This document shows positions 39,536 to 49,671 of a stretch of 64,000 bases of DNA, one piece after another. The notes beneath the pieces are model-generated. The model ran no database searches, was not told where the DNA came from, and worked only from the letters and a program-made list of their open reading frames with translations. Numbering within the stretch: the first letter of the stretch is position 1; each line of letters begins with the position of its first letter. The stretch spans positions 2,632,723 through 2,696,722 of the forward strand of contig CM030943.1 in assembly GCA_018136815.1 (NCBI GenBank), given 5' to 3'. This DNA is from Isochrysis galbana (lineage: Eukaryota > Haptophyta > Isochrysidales > Isochrysidaceae). The position numbers and the translations under genes were made by a program.

Positions 39536-40763
39536 TTAGTTAGGTCGTTGGCTCCTCTTCGCCGTTCGGATTCGCTCCGCCAGATGCCAGCGGGTGGAGT
39601 AGGCCGCCTTGGACACAAACGTGCCCGAGCCGCCCTCGAGCTTCATGCGTTCGCGATTGCCCTTGAGGAAAGTGAGGCCCACTTTTCTGACCGCCTTGAT
39701 GAGTGTGCTGAGAGTGATTTGCTTTGCTTGCGCCAGGCCGTCGGCTTCTACGACCAAGTGAGCCGCCACGTCTTGCAGGGCGTTGTAGAGCGACTTGCGG
39801 GAGGAGGCGCCTCGCTTGTTGATCTTCTCCTCTAGGGACTCGATTTTCACGCGGACTTTGATGTCCGTCTGATTGATGCGGAGTGTGGTGAACTCGCCGT
39901 AACGCTCTTGGAATTGCTGTTCGCAATCCTCATTTACGGCTATGTGCCATGGGCCTGTGATCGATCGAGCCCAGAAATCTGGTTCAGGGTCTACTCCTTC
40001 GAGCTCCAAGAGGAGCTCGACGATGGCTGCGTAGACGGTCGTGTCTTGGAAGGTGTAGTCGCCCTCTTGGTGGAAGGAGAGTTCGAGATTTGCGTCTGTA
40101 TCTTGGATTTCTTGCTCTTCATCCGACTGGGGCTCCTGCGCGAGGTGTGACGTGTCGGGTGTCATTGCATGTGTCGTAGGCTCGTTCATCGGTGATGTGG
40201 CGATGTGCATTCGCTGCAGACCGCCCGCTGGGGGGGTCCCTTGTGTGCTGTGGTCAGGCTGGGGGCGTTGGTGTGGTCTGTTGTAATGCGTATCTGCTGT
40301 TGCATGTGCTTTGTGCCCATAAGGGCCACCCGGTCTCGGGCCGCGCCGCCGTGGCGGCGCGACCGTCACCAGGGTGGGTGAGGCCTCTGCCATGAGGCAT
40401 GCCCAATGGGTTCGTCTGACTTCTGGTCTGGTGGGTGTCTGGTGTGGCCTGCAGTCTGCTGCCCTCCATGGGGGGAACCAGCATGGCTGCTGTGGGTGGT
40501 GTGGCCGGGGCCACGGGCCGTGTGGCGCGATGGGAGTCGCGCTCACCTGCTCGGCCTCTTCCGGGGGACGCGGTCGCTTCGCCTGCGACTGCTCCATGGG
40601 CACTGGCTGGGCGCCCGCGGCGGGGGGCCCGAANNNNNNNNNNNNNNNNNNNNNNNNNNNNNNNNNNNNNNNNNNNNNNNNNNNNNNNNNNNNNNNNNNN
40701 NNNNNNNNNNNNNNNNNNNNNNNNNNNNNNNNNGGAGAGGAGGGGAGCGCCGGCGCGCTCCAT
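39536..40763 (-). pseudogene. Diverged LINE-A-related ORF1 fragment, with assembly gap
   Basis: Reading from ATG 40763 (MERAGAPLL, matching MERAPPPAL of the full-length ORF1) into the N gap, then from 40603 (KRPRPPEEAEQ) down to 39536. The core shares LEGVDPEPDFWARS, GPWHIAVNEDCEQQF and QDVAAHLVV with LINE-A ORF1 but is clearly diverged, so it is a related subfamily. The fragment ends before the C3H1 fingers; no endonuclease or reverse transcriptase follows. Confidence 0.78.
40634..40733. other. Assembly gap (100 N)
   Basis: Exactly 100 N, a conventional placeholder of unknown true length, inside the N-terminal part of the LINE ORF1 fragment. Confidence 0.98.
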
Positions 40764-40767
40764 GGCG

Positions 40768-40785
40768 ACCAAGTATAAACTTAGT
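40768..40785 (-). promoter_or_regulatory. LINE-A-related 5'-UTR hairpin, third copy
   Basis: On the coding (minus) strand ACTAAGT and ACTTGGT can pair around a four-base loop, with one G-U pair. The hairpin ends four bases before the ATG at 40763. The stem sequence differs from the other two copies but its position is the same. Confidence 0.55.
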
Positions 40786-40914
40786 TGTCGAATATCCGAA
40801 TGAGGCAGGCATCCCATACCCCATACCCATACATCGCCACGGCCTCCCTTGGAGAGGGAGAGCTCCTCGCTGGAGAGCGCGCGCACCTGCCCCACCCGCC
40901 GCCCACCTGCCGAT

Positions 40915-41010
40915 TTCCCACCTCTTTTGTCGCATTCGCGAATCGACGCTCGTTAGGCTTCTCTCTTCTCTTCCTCTTCGTTCGGTATTTATCGTTATAA
41001 TCCCCGCCCG
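40915..41010 (+). repeat. Dispersed repeat (TTATCGTTATAAT type), copy 2
   Basis: Diverged copy of 440-560: GTCGCATTCGCGAATCGACG, CTCGTTAGGCTTCTCTCTTC and ATTTATCGTTATAAT. Confidence 0.5.
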
Positions 41011-41257
41011 TCAGCGTCTCCGAAGTCGTCTCCTCAGCCGCGCCTGCCGCCGTCATGCCTCCCTCCTCATTGCCCTCAGGCCCTATGGGCCATTCCAATT
41101 CGTCACTCTTTCCAAATCCTAAGGAACCACCTTTCAAGGTTACAGTGGTAATAGTTGTCTATGGCTGCTAGCTGGTCCAAAGTACAAAGTAAAGTACAAG
41201 GTACAAAGTACACTCGCTGCTGCGAGCGGCTGGGGGGAGAAGTTGGCGGGAAACCAC

Positions 41258-42107
41258 GGGGGGGGGGGGGGGGGGGGGGGGGGAAGGGGGGCCCCCCCGC
41301 GGGGGGAAGCGCGAGATGAGGTGGGGGAGAGAAGAAGAAGAGGGGGGTGGAGATTGAGAGTAAACCGTGGAGATGAAGTGAAGAGAGAGAGAGGGAGGGG
41401 GAGGGAGAGAGAGGGGAGAGCGCGCCGGGAGGGAGAGAGTAGGGAGAGGGGAGGGGGGGGGGCGAGGAGAAGGCTAGGAGGGGAGAGGGGCCCCCCGTGA
41501 ACGGAAAGAAGAGGAAGGATAAGAGAGAAGACGGAGGGAGCTAAAAGCTGGCGGGATCTCTGTGAGGTGAGAGAGATCGGAGCGAGGAGAGAAACAACCT
41601 CTGGAGAGAAGGGAAAGCTGAGAGAGAAGTTTCAGAAGAGAGAGAGAGAAGAGAGAGAGGGGAGATGAGGGGGGGAGAGAGCTGGAGAGAGCGAGAGAGG
41701 GAGGAGAGAGAGAGAGGGAGGAGAAGGGGGGAGAGAGAGGAAGAAGGGGCCCCCCAATCTTCTTCTTCTTCATTGAGAGGGCTCCCATCGTTGAGAGGGA
41801 GAGAGTAGATAGAGAGGGAAGGGGGGAGAGAGAAGAGGGGGGGGGAAGGGAGAGAAGAGGAGGACGGGGGCCCCCAATTATGTTTCTTCTTGATGGAGAG
41901 GACTCCCAATATTAAGACGGAGAGAGGGCGGAGAGAGAGAGAGAGGAGAGAGAGACAGGGAGGTAGGAGGTAGAAAAAGAGAGAGATGGCGGAGAGAGGG
42001 ACAAAAGAGAGAGGAGAGAGAGAGGGAGTTAGAGAGGAAAAGAGAGGGAGGTAGAGAGGGAGAGAGAGGGGGGGGGGGGAGAGAGAGAGAGAGGTAGAGA
42101 GAGAGAG

Positions 42108-42144
<37 letters not shown>

Positions 42145-42164
42145 CGGGGAGGGAGGGAGGGAGA

Positions 42165-42197
<33 letters not shown>

Positions 42198-42620
42198 CGA
42201 GAGAGAGAAGAGAGAGAAGAGAGAGGTATAGAGAGAAGAGAGAGAGAGGCCCCCCCCCCCCCACTCCTCTCCTGGATTTTGTCCGTCTGTCCGTCTGTCC
42301 GAGCTCGCTTCCCTTCTCCCCCAGCTCTCCTCCCGCTCCCTCCGTCCCCTTCCCGTCCTCGCCCTCACCCTTCTCCTCTCCCGCTTCCACTCCCAGTCCC
42401 TTCCACGCCCCTCCCTCCCTCCCCCTACCTCCCTCCCCCCCTCCCCTCCCCATCTATCTCCTCTTTCACTCCCTCCCTTTCTCCCTCCCTCCCTTTCTCC
42501 CTCCCTCCCTCCCTCCCTCCCTCCCTAATTCTTCCTCCGTCCCTCCCCTTCTCTCTTCCTCACCCTCTCCCCCACACACTGCTCTCTCTTCCTCTCCCCC
42601 CTCTCCACGCTCCCCATATC
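41258..42620. repeat. Purine tract switching to pyrimidine tract
   Basis: 41258-42248 is nearly all A/G on plus (with (GA)n arrays at 42080-42240). It switches within a C-run at 42250-42262 to nearly all C/T through about 42620. Degenerate internal repeats occur near 41488, 41748 and 41868 (GGGGCCCCCC followed by CTTCTT-like sequence). The PHD gene starts just downstream. No coding sequence is supported here. Confidence 0.8.
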
Positions 42621-42636
42621 GCCCACTCGGAGACTC

Positions 42637-45600
42637 ATGGCCCAAGAGCCGCAAACCTCTCCCTGCGGCCCCACCGCACAGCCACCGCGTGCAGAGAAGG
42701 AGCAGTTTCCCCCTTCCCTTCCCGTTGCAAGCACTGGGAGAGGGCGAGCGACAGCTTCGACCCTCTTCTCTCTTGCGGCCGACACTCTTCCTTATTTTCC
42801 CTTTCCTTCCACGCCACCTGCCTCTCTCTCTCAAGCCGTCGAGCTCTCTCGCTCCCCTCCCTCTCTTTCCCTCCCATCCATTTCCTGCAAGACGCCTCTG
42901 GACTTTTCCAATTCACCGTCCGATCCCCACTCGGTTGAGCCCAGGCTTCCAGCACTCTCACCCCCCCCCTCGCCGCCGACCTCAGCTCCTCAGCCCCTGC
43001 CGCCTCAGCCCAGCCCCTTCCTCTCATCATGTGAGGTCGAGGTGGAGGCCGTCGTCCACCGTGCGCCAAAGCGTTGGGCGTGCCAGCGGCCCGGCTGCAC
43101 CTCACATCAGCCGTTCAGCCATGTTCTATGCGTGCTCTGCTCGACACCACGCGAAGGCGGCTGGTCGTGCGCGCTTTGCACTTCGATCAACGAGTCCAGG
43201 TTCACCAAGTGCCAGCAGTGCCGCCAGGGGTTGAGGCCACCGCGACCACGCGGCACTGTCAGCAAGCGGCGATTACCGCCTCAAGCGCCGACCTCACCCG
43301 TGCCTTCACGGAAGATCCCGGCGAATCACGACGGAGCGAGCGTGGGGGCTGATCCTTTGATAGACTGCGGAGGTGGAACCGCACAGCAGTCGCGCTCGCG
43401 CTCAGCATACGAACAGCTGCGAGATGCCAACGTTGCACAGAATCAGCGCGAGCTTCGTCGCTTGCTCGGGTTTGACGGGCAGCAGCAGTCACCGCTGGCC
43501 AAGCGGCGACCGAATGCCACACCGCTCGCCGGCTGGCGACGCGCCGCTCCGCCGCCAAAGACGAAGCGCAAGCTGCGCCCACAGGGTTTGCGCACGCGCA
43601 AGCGCGAGCACTATGCACTCCGCTTCAACGCGCACTTTGCTCGCGAGCTTCCGATTGCATTATTCGGCGCTGCAGAGGATGTGTTGCTTAGCTGGGCAAA
43701 CGAGACGCCCACGCCAAACGGCGGCACGTCTAGAGATGGCGACAATGCTGGGAACGTAGATGTGTGCGAACACAGCTCGAGCGACACATGTGTGCTTGCT
43801 CGCTTGGCGGTCGAGCGGTGCTGGGAGCTTCTGACGGGTGAAGAGGTGCAGGACAATGAGCAGTGCACGCTGAGGTGTGGACAGGCGGCCCGCGAGGCAC
43901 CTTGGGCTATCGCCTTTGCGTGGCTCGTCGTGCCTGCCGCCAGCCACGGAGAAGACCTACCGGCAGAGGTGAGGTGCGTTGGCGTCGCGCTTTATCGGTT
44001 CTTCGGCGCGCATCCAGGCGAGTGTGTGCTGGCCGATGTGATCCCTAGCCGGACCGAGGGGCCCGAGGCGGGCGCGGCGGTGTGCGCCGCGCTTGCGGCG
44101 TACGTCTTTCGCCTCACAGCCGTGCATGACATCACCACCTGTGTAATCGAGGTGCCCCCGGCAGGAGCGCGCGCGCCATGGTGGAGTTTCACCTCAGATT
44201 CGTGGTGGGCGGACGACTTTTGCCATTTCGACCTCTCTGGTGACGAACAGGAGCGGCCCATGCACTACTTGGACGGCGCTGACAGCAGTGATGCAAGGCT
44301 TGCGAGCCGGGTGGCACTTGCCGCTGAGCTCTACCTGTGCTGCGAGGAGGCCCGCGAGCACATGCGCGGGCGTGGGCACAGACGCATGGCCCCCGAGGGC
44401 GACGTGCGGTCGTCTGAGCTGCATGCCGCGGCCGCCGCCTCGCGGGCAGCAGTGGCGGAGCTTGACGCAATGAGTCGACTGCCGTTTGTGCCGTGGGACA
44501 AGTCGAGGCGCACACTGCTTCCGGACCAGCCCGTCATGTTGATTGGCGAGCTGATCGGCCTCTTCGACACGCTTTCATGCCGTCATCTCCCGTGCTACGT
44601 CAAGGAGGAGAGGAAAAAATTGCCTGACTCCGAGTACAGTTCAGCTGTGGCGAGTGCGTTGGCCCGGAAGCTTCCTGCCAGGATGACCATCAGGAATTTC
44701 CATTTCTTCGAATGCCTCGACCCCGAGGCGAGCCGTAAGGAATGCCGGCGTCAGCTGGCCTTTGAGAAGGAAGGGCTCCCCGCCTTTTGTCTCGAGCACA
44801 GCACCACCACGCGGGCCGCGCAGCGAGAGCTAGCACTCCTCTCTGGCATTCCCGTCGATGAGGACGGGCATGCATTCAGCCTGAAACACCACTGGTATAC
44901 ACTCGCTGTCCGCGTGGGCACACCGCAGTGGGCAACTCACCTGCGTGAGCAGCGCACTGCGACCACGTTGGGGGATGTGCTTGCACACTGGCACCGTTCG
45001 GACGAGTGGCTCGTGCAAGGACTCAACCTGAGCCCCGTGCTCATCGTCGAGCGCGCACTGCGCTTCTGCCACCGCCGCCGTGCGCAGCAGGAGGCCGAGG
45101 CGCGGCCGCCGCTCCTGTTGGCGCCGCCTCCCGAGCCCGTGGCTGACGACGCCATCTTCTTCGTGGAAAGCTTCGGCGGCTCTGCCCCACTCGCCAGGGA
45201 ATACCTACGACAGATGCGGGCGGAGGAGCTGGACAGCGGCGTCTGGGACGAGGAGCCGAACGATGAAGACGGTAAGCGGCTGTTTGTGCAGGTGGTCGAC
45301 TGGACGGGCACCTCTGGCCACGAGGTGACTCAGCGCTCGATGAGCCGCACGCAGCTCGACGAGTTGGGCAGGGAGAATCTGCTGCGCGAAGACTGGCTTA
45401 ACGTTGATCTGAACAACATCGCCGAAATGCTTCGCCTCAGCCCACCTCGGCGCATCGGCGGGGGACGGCGCGAGCGTGTCATCGACCAGGTACGACTAGC
45501 AGCGCGTGCCCACGCTGCCCAAATTTACAAGCACCTTCTCACCTCGTGCCTGCATCCTGGCGCGACCAGATCCACTTTGCTTTCGATTGCCGCACATTCT

Positions 45601-46401
45601 CGTTGATGGCGCGCAATATACACGGGCGGTATATCGACAGCCACTTCATGGGCGAGTCGCATGAGGCTTACGAGGCCAACATACGCTTCTTCCACGCGGT
45701 GGCGTTTTGCTTCCTCATGCAGTTTCGCAATCCACAGGTGCCGCGCTGTCAGACCGCGCTGTGGCACGGGTGCGCGCAAACAGCAGTTGAGCTCGGGGGC
45801 ACCCGCGCCACCTCTGCATACGCAGGTCATCATCACGTGGGAGAACCCAGATGCAACTATGAGGTATCACCCTCTGATGCGTCTGCTAGAGCGGCCCCAG
45901 CAAGCCGGCGGGCTCGGGCTGTTGCGGGTCGAGCTCGACATGTGCCGCTTCAGCAGTCGGAAGCCGCTGAAGCCGACCCATTTCTGGGTTCCGCGGGAGT
46001 GGAGCTCCGACTTTTACGACGAGAGCATGCACCCGCGGTTCAAGTGTAACCACAGTGTGGGCTCTCACGAGCAGGTGAGGGGTCACACGGGGATGAGACG
46101 TCGCAATGTGTGCGCATACCCGCCCAACCTGGCCTCCCTGGTGGTGGCTCGCTCGTTGATGACGATTCGCGACCGGCGCGCACAGATCGGCACTGATGGA
46201 AGCTTCCTCTGCTGCGTCGTATGCGGTCAGATGGGCCGATTGGTTTGGTGCGACTTTTGTCCACGAGCGTATCACCTTGAGTGCATGGCCGAGACAGAGA
46301 GAGAGCGGTACGGGGAAGGAGAGAGAGAGTCCTTTGAATGTGAGATCTGCGTGATCATGCCCTTTCATATGCTCCAAAACGGAAACGGTGGAGAGGCTTG
46401 A
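42637..46401 (+). CDS. RanBP2-type zinc-finger and PHD-finger protein
   Basis: Exons 42637-45489, 45570-45737 and 45826-46401 join in frame (about 1198 residues). The N terminus is Ser/Pro-rich. Two zinc-finger motifs of RanBP2 type lie at about residues 147-168 (variant, WACQRPGC...CVLC) and 176-195 (WSCALCTSINESRFTKCQQC). A long middle region has no family I recognise. The last exon ends in a PHD finger (CCVVCGQMGRLVWCDFCPRAYHLEC then CEIC; about residues 1134-1190). PHD fingers usually read histone tails, so a nuclear chromatin role is inferred. A further in-frame CAG|GTGAGG...ACAG pair at 46075-46182 could be a 108-bp intron that is optional in the reading. The start is the first Met in this frame and may be too early. 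Confidence 0.75.
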
Positions 46402-47170
46402 GAGCTTCGAGGTATATCTCTGTGTGGGGTTGGGTTGGTGGCGCGAAGAAGGCCGATGGATTGCCTGGGCCATCCCCGCAAACCACATCTTTCTTATATT
46501 GTACTCCTATGGAAGATTCAGAGAGCATTTGTGCGCAGTTATTCATTGCTGCCGTCCATGGGACTGTCGTTCGTTCGTTCGTCCGTCGGTACAAGACACT
46601 CTACTACTACAAAACTTTTAAAAAATTGAAGTCGATTAGGATTCGGAAGCACGGTCGCTCGGGTAAAAGGCACAAAGGCACGCAATGTCGAGCTCAATCT
46701 TTAAATTCAACCATGGGGACGTTCGACGGCTCGCACCAAGTCTGTCGCATATTCGATGGGAACGCGAATCCTTCTTTCCACCCGGGATAGACGGTGGGGT
46801 CAGCCCAAAGAGGGGGTGGCCCAATGGGGGCATGGGAGGCACCATAGGTGACCTCACATGGCCCCCCCTCAGCCCAAGGGGGGTGAGGGGAATCAACAAG
46901 GGAGACGAGGATCATATGGACTCGATTGCGTCTCAGTACTCGATTGGGAAGCCATAGGCCTCTCCACATGGGCCCCCCACACCTTGCTGGCAACAAGGGC
47001 GAATGGACGAATGTAGGACCCTGGGCCGGTGACTCGTGGCTTGCCTGCAAGGAGGGAACATAGAAACGCAAACAACTTCTCAAACAAAAAGGTCGATCGC
47101 GGATGCGACAGAAGTAGAGCCCAACGTCTCTTCTGTTACCAGGTAGACAGACCACATCCCTCCTCGGGAT
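46402..47170. other. Intergenic, no gene recognised
   Basis: 3' flank of the PHD gene. Contains GC-rich segments such as GGCCCCCCCTCAGCCCAAGG near 46860 but no recognisable coding or RNA gene. Confidence 0.4.
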
Positions 47171-47174
47171 ACCT

Positions 47175-47767
47175 TGGTATCCTGGCGTGGAGATATATCC
47201 TCACGGACTTTTACAATATTCAGTACGGCAACGCGGACGGTAGGTCCGTTAGTTAGGTCAATCTTAAAAGCGATACTTACGAGATACAGGCCTTATTCTT
47301 TCAAAGGCTAAAAAAACAACGCGAGAACATGGGGCTACACGCCCCGAGCAACAAACATATCAGGAAAATGATAGGCCCCCTGTACACTATAGACAAGGAT
47401 TTCAACCTAGGAACGTCAGAGGACCTCTTGCAGGCGGCGAGCGGCCTGGACATACGGAACATCACCTAGGTTAGCTAAATCTCTTAATATGAACCTCAGC
47501 GGAAATCAATAAAGATCTTACGTTATACAAATGAGGGAAGCCCGAGTCGAAACCAGACCATGTGACGAGCCACAGTCTCCCGCCCCCTTCTGTCCAGCTC
47601 CCGGCCGAAGCAGCGCGCGCGGCCTCCCTGGAACCAGCTTCTCCGCTACAGAGAGAACTGGGGAAGGGGGAGGGGGTTGTTAGGGGTAAAGGTTGGGTAG
47701 TAGGGAGGTACATAAGCACACTGCCGCAAGCCGCACGTGTAGCGGGGATTTTTAAGAAGATTTTTTT
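47175..47767 (+). mobile_element. LINE-B non-LTR retrotransposon, 5'-truncated copy B
   Basis: The left part encodes the C-terminal end of a reverse transcriptase related to LINE-A: LAWRYILTDFYNIQYGN, then after a frame change QALFFQRLKKQRENMG, IGPLYTIDKDFN and SGLDIRNIT followed by a stop at 47467. The remainder is a 3' UTR of about 300 bp ending in AAGAAGA and TTTTTTT. LINE-B also ends in poly(T) on its coding strand. Confidence 0.8.
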
Positions 47768-47807
47768 AACAACATTACTATAGTACCAATAAAGAGCCCG
47801 AAATGCA

Positions 47808-47863
47808 CTACTACTATGTAACATAGTAGTACCGGTGCGCTACTACTATGTAACATAGTAGCA
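47808..47863. repeat. Two tandem short palindromes
   Basis: CTACTACTATGTAACATAGT followed by AGTA is repeated after CCGGTGCG. Each copy is a near-perfect palindrome centred on ATGTAACAT, and GCACTACTAC precedes the pair. It may be the subterminal region of a DNA transposon, but no matching second end was found. Confidence 0.6.
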
Positions 47864-47910
47864 ATTTTCCACTACTAGGTTCGACTATAGTAGACCAAAT
47901 CTCAACCTAT

Positions 47911-49044
47911 TCACAGCCTTAACCCTAGTACGTGCTTATAAATGGAATTTATGGCATCGGGAGTCGGCTTAGACGGGCCAGAGGCTGACATATTTGCTGC
48001 TGGGCGCCACGCCTGACCAAACGCAACGCAAAGTAAGTTTGTGAGCTCGCGCCGCTTCCTGTGCATGTCCCAGCCGACAGCCCCGCGCTCCAACTCGTTT
48101 GCTTCATTGCTGCCATCCGCGAACGCGCCGTGCCTATTGAGCCACTGAAACTGCTTGAATGTCAGGGCGGCGAACAGCTGCGCGTCGAACAGCGATGAGT
48201 TCCTGTCCCATAGACGATGTGCGGAAAGCTCGGGCTTGAGCTGGGCTACCCGCAGCCGTGCTGCCACCCACAGATCGAAGTGCTCCGGGCGAAGGACAGT
48301 CTGCATCTTCAGCATCGAACGCTCGATGCCGTTGCCTTTCCAGTCAGGGTTGGCAGCCCGCCAGGCGCGCGCGTGCTGCTTGGTGTAAGAACACCACCGC
48401 AGCTTGAACTCCTGCGGGATCCGTGTGTGCATGAAGTCATGGGGGAGGGAGTGCTCGTGCAGGGCTAGGTCCGTGGGGCCGGGGATTGGTCCGCGGAAAG
48501 GGGGCAGCGCGCGCGCGATGGGGCCCGCGGCCCAATGGCAGTCCGCCTCGAGAGCTTCCGCAGGAAAGCGGTCCACGTCGCTCCACCCGTCCTCCGGCTC
48601 ATCGTACTCGTCCGCCCACTCGCAGTCCGTGATGCTTCTCTTCCCCTTCCGCTTCGCGACGCTGCTCGGCCTCCTGGAGTGGCGTGGGCCTTCGAGCACC
48701 GTGATGTTGCGGTCCATCACCTTGGGTTGGTTGTTGGGCGGCTGGTACTCAATGACGTACTTCAAGACGCTCTTCCCCCCTGTCCTGCCGACCTTCTCGA
48801 CTCTCACTTCAGACGGAGTCAGGTCTCGAATGGGGCCGGACTGCGAGGCGTGAATTGCTGCAAGGGGAGGGGCTCTCTCTGTGCTGCCAATGGCGTCGGT
48901 GGTCCTCATGCTGGCAGGATAGAGCGGAGGGGGAGGGGGAGGGGTGGGGGGCAGCGCGCGTTCACGGCAGACAGCGCAGGGAGGAGGGAGGCTCCCGCCA
49001 GCGCTTTCGTGGCAACGTTCTCCCGCGCTTCGAAAAGCAAGCAT
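47911..49044 (-). pseudogene. PiggyBac-like transposase, N-terminal part
   Basis: A 377-codon frame whose C-terminal half has the layout of the piggyBac transposase lead-in: FRGPIPGPTD, PEHFDLWVAARLRVAQL, LWDRNSSLFDAQLFAALTFK, QFQWLNRHGAFAD, and RKRRELTNLLCVAFGQAWRP. The frame stops just where the first catalytic Asp (usually in a DEAM-like motif) should follow, so it is truncated or continues in an exon I cannot find. The N-terminal 90 residues may not be genuine; MRTTDAIG (48910) is an alternative start. It is the best guess among DDE families, not certain. Confidence 0.55.
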
Positions 49045-49229
49045 ATTTGACGAATTTGTGCTGGGGACTTGTACCCAAGCCCGCGGGGGGTTCCTGTGGT
49101 GTTCCCCATGGTCCCTAGGGCCCTCCCAACGGCCCTAGGGGCTCCAAATATAGCCATATGTACTCTATTCCTTGACACCGTCCTCCTGGAGGACTAGGCA
49201 TGTACTAGGGTTAATAGTTTAGGTTTAGG

Positions 49230-49574
49230 CAAGAGGTGAGAGGTTTGGATATAAGGAACATCGCTTGAGGTAGTTGTAGTTGAACTTCTCTAGTAGAAAC
49301 CCCAACAGACAGCATGGAAGATTGTATGAAATATAAGAGAAAGAGAGGAAAGCCAAGTCCGAACTAAGAAGAAGCCACAGTCTCCCGCCCCCTTCTCTCC
49401 AACTCCTGGCCGAAGCAGCGCGCGCAGCCTCCCCGGAACCAGCTTCTCCGCTAAAGAGGAAACTGGGGAAGGGGGAGGGGGTTGTTAGGGGATAAGGTTG
49501 GGTAGTAGGGAGGTCCATAAGCACACTGCCTCACGCCGCACGCGTAGCGGGGATTTTTAAGGAGATTTTATTTA
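49230..49574 (+). mobile_element. LINE-B 3'-end copy C (5'-truncated)
   Basis: Starts with the last codons of the LINE-B reverse transcriptase (GLDIRNIA and a stop at about 49267), then the 3' UTR shared with copies A and B, ending GGGGATTTTTAAGGAGATTT. It ends about 100 bp upstream of the NSUN start codon, so it lies in that gene's promoter or 5' UTR. Confidence 0.78.
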
Positions 49575-49671
49575 TTCATTGATCTATTGATACCACGGAC
49601 TACCGACTTATTTATAGAAGAAAAGAAAGAGTCGAGGAAGGAAGAGAGTCTCTCGTGTGTGCGGGCGGCGA

